The position numbers and the translations under genes were made by a program. DNA of 14,644 nucleotides from Bacillota bacterium (GTDB lineage: Bacteria > Bacillota > Clostridia > Acetivibrionales > DSM-1351): contig JAEYWA010000137.1 of assembly GCA_023431385.1 (NCBI GenBank), positions 1-14,644 of the forward strand, given 5' to 3'. This document shows positions 14,469-14,644 of the stretch, one piece after another. Every line of letters starts with the position of its first letter. Position 1 is the stretch's first letter. The notes below the pieces were generated by a model. That model was not told the origin of the DNA. It worked only from the letters and a program-made list of their open reading frames with translations, and ran no database searches.

Positions 14469-14496
14469 AAAAGCCCTGAAGTAATTCAGGGCTTTT
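14469..14496. terminator. Bidirectional intrinsic terminator between the Spo0A-like and HU genes
   Basis: A perfect 12-bp stem, AAAAGCCCTGAA/TTCAGGGCTTTT, with a GTAA loop. T-runs occur in both directions (CTTTTATGT on the plus strand, CTTTTTGT on the minus strand), so it serves both converging genes. Confidence 0.92.
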
Positions 14497-14528
14497 ATGT
14501 AGTGTACCCATAAGGGCGCATTGGCATA

Positions 14529-14644
14529 TTAAGCGTTAACATTATCCTTCAAAACCTTACCAGCCTTGAATACTGGAGCCTTTGAAGCAGGAATAGTTAT
14601 TTCTTTCTTAGTCTGTGGGTTTCTACCCTTTCTAGCAGCTCTTT
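14529..14644 (-). CDS. hup: HU-family DNA-binding protein, C-terminal fragment
   Basis: The gene runs off the window edge; only the last 37 residues are present (from RAARKGRNPQT to the stop). The fragment contains the DNA-intercalating arm GRNPQT, then KKEITIPASKAPVFKAGKVLK, which matches the C-terminal half of small histone-like HU proteins of about 90 residues. HU bends and compacts DNA as a dimer. The end of the chain (KDNVNA) is normal, so the gene is cut by the window, not truncated. IHF is less likely because the motif pattern is HU-like and Firmicutes generally use HU. Confidence 0.93.
   Translation of the reverse strand, partial: RAARKGRNPQTKKEITIPASKAPVFKAGKVLKDNVNA

Overview
The window looks like chromosomal DNA from a low-GC, endospore-forming anaerobic Firmicute. 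My best guess is the cellulolytic Clostridium/Ruminiclostridium group. This is inferred from AT-rich spacers, strong GGAGG ribosome-binding sites, a protein with a Spo0A-type output domain, a YitT-family membrane protein and clostridial-looking housekeeping enzymes. I see no mobile element, CRISPR array, tRNA or rRNA.

Layout. (1) 18-1651, plus strand: amt and a PII gene (ammonium uptake and its nitrogen sensor). (2) 1864-2721, minus strand: an agmatinase-type ureohydrolase, facing the PII gene across a strong bidirectional terminator. (3) 2956-5922, plus strand: a TIM-barrel protein of unknown function, a HAD phosphatase, a COG1092-like methyltransferase and an RluA-family pseudouridine synthase, the last two overlapping by 4 bp. 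(4) 5989-7248, plus strand: a small membrane-anchored protein of unknown function with its own promoter, then a YitT-family membrane protein. (5) 7314-8651, minus strand: glutamate dehydrogenase with a long, possibly structured leader inside a 568-bp gap without genes. (6) 9220-14412, plus strand: a THUMP-domain RNA methyltransferase, then EPSP synthase (aroA), a chorismate synthase homologue, a shikimate kinase homologue overlapping it by 4 bp, and a divergent Spo0A-like response regulator. (7) From 14529 to the window edge, minus strand: the C-terminal end of an HU DNA-binding protein.

Two themes stand out. The first is nitrogen assimilation: amt, PII, ureohydrolase and gdhA lie within 9 kb. 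The second is the last three shikimate-pathway steps (kinase, EPSP synthase, chorismate synthase) encoded side by side, but by atypical enzymes. The chorismate synthase homologue lacks both conserved active-site histidines and carries an insertion beside the first. The kinase lacks the usual shikimate-binding Arg. The EPSP synthase carries non-canonical residues at three PEP/glyphosate-site positions. Directly downstream is a Spo0A homologue with an intact receiver domain, a changed recognition helix and a deletion in the segment that contacts sigma-A in Bacillus Spo0A. These two loci are the best candidates for undescribed biology here; a lineage-specific variant of ordinary enzymes is the main competing explanation.
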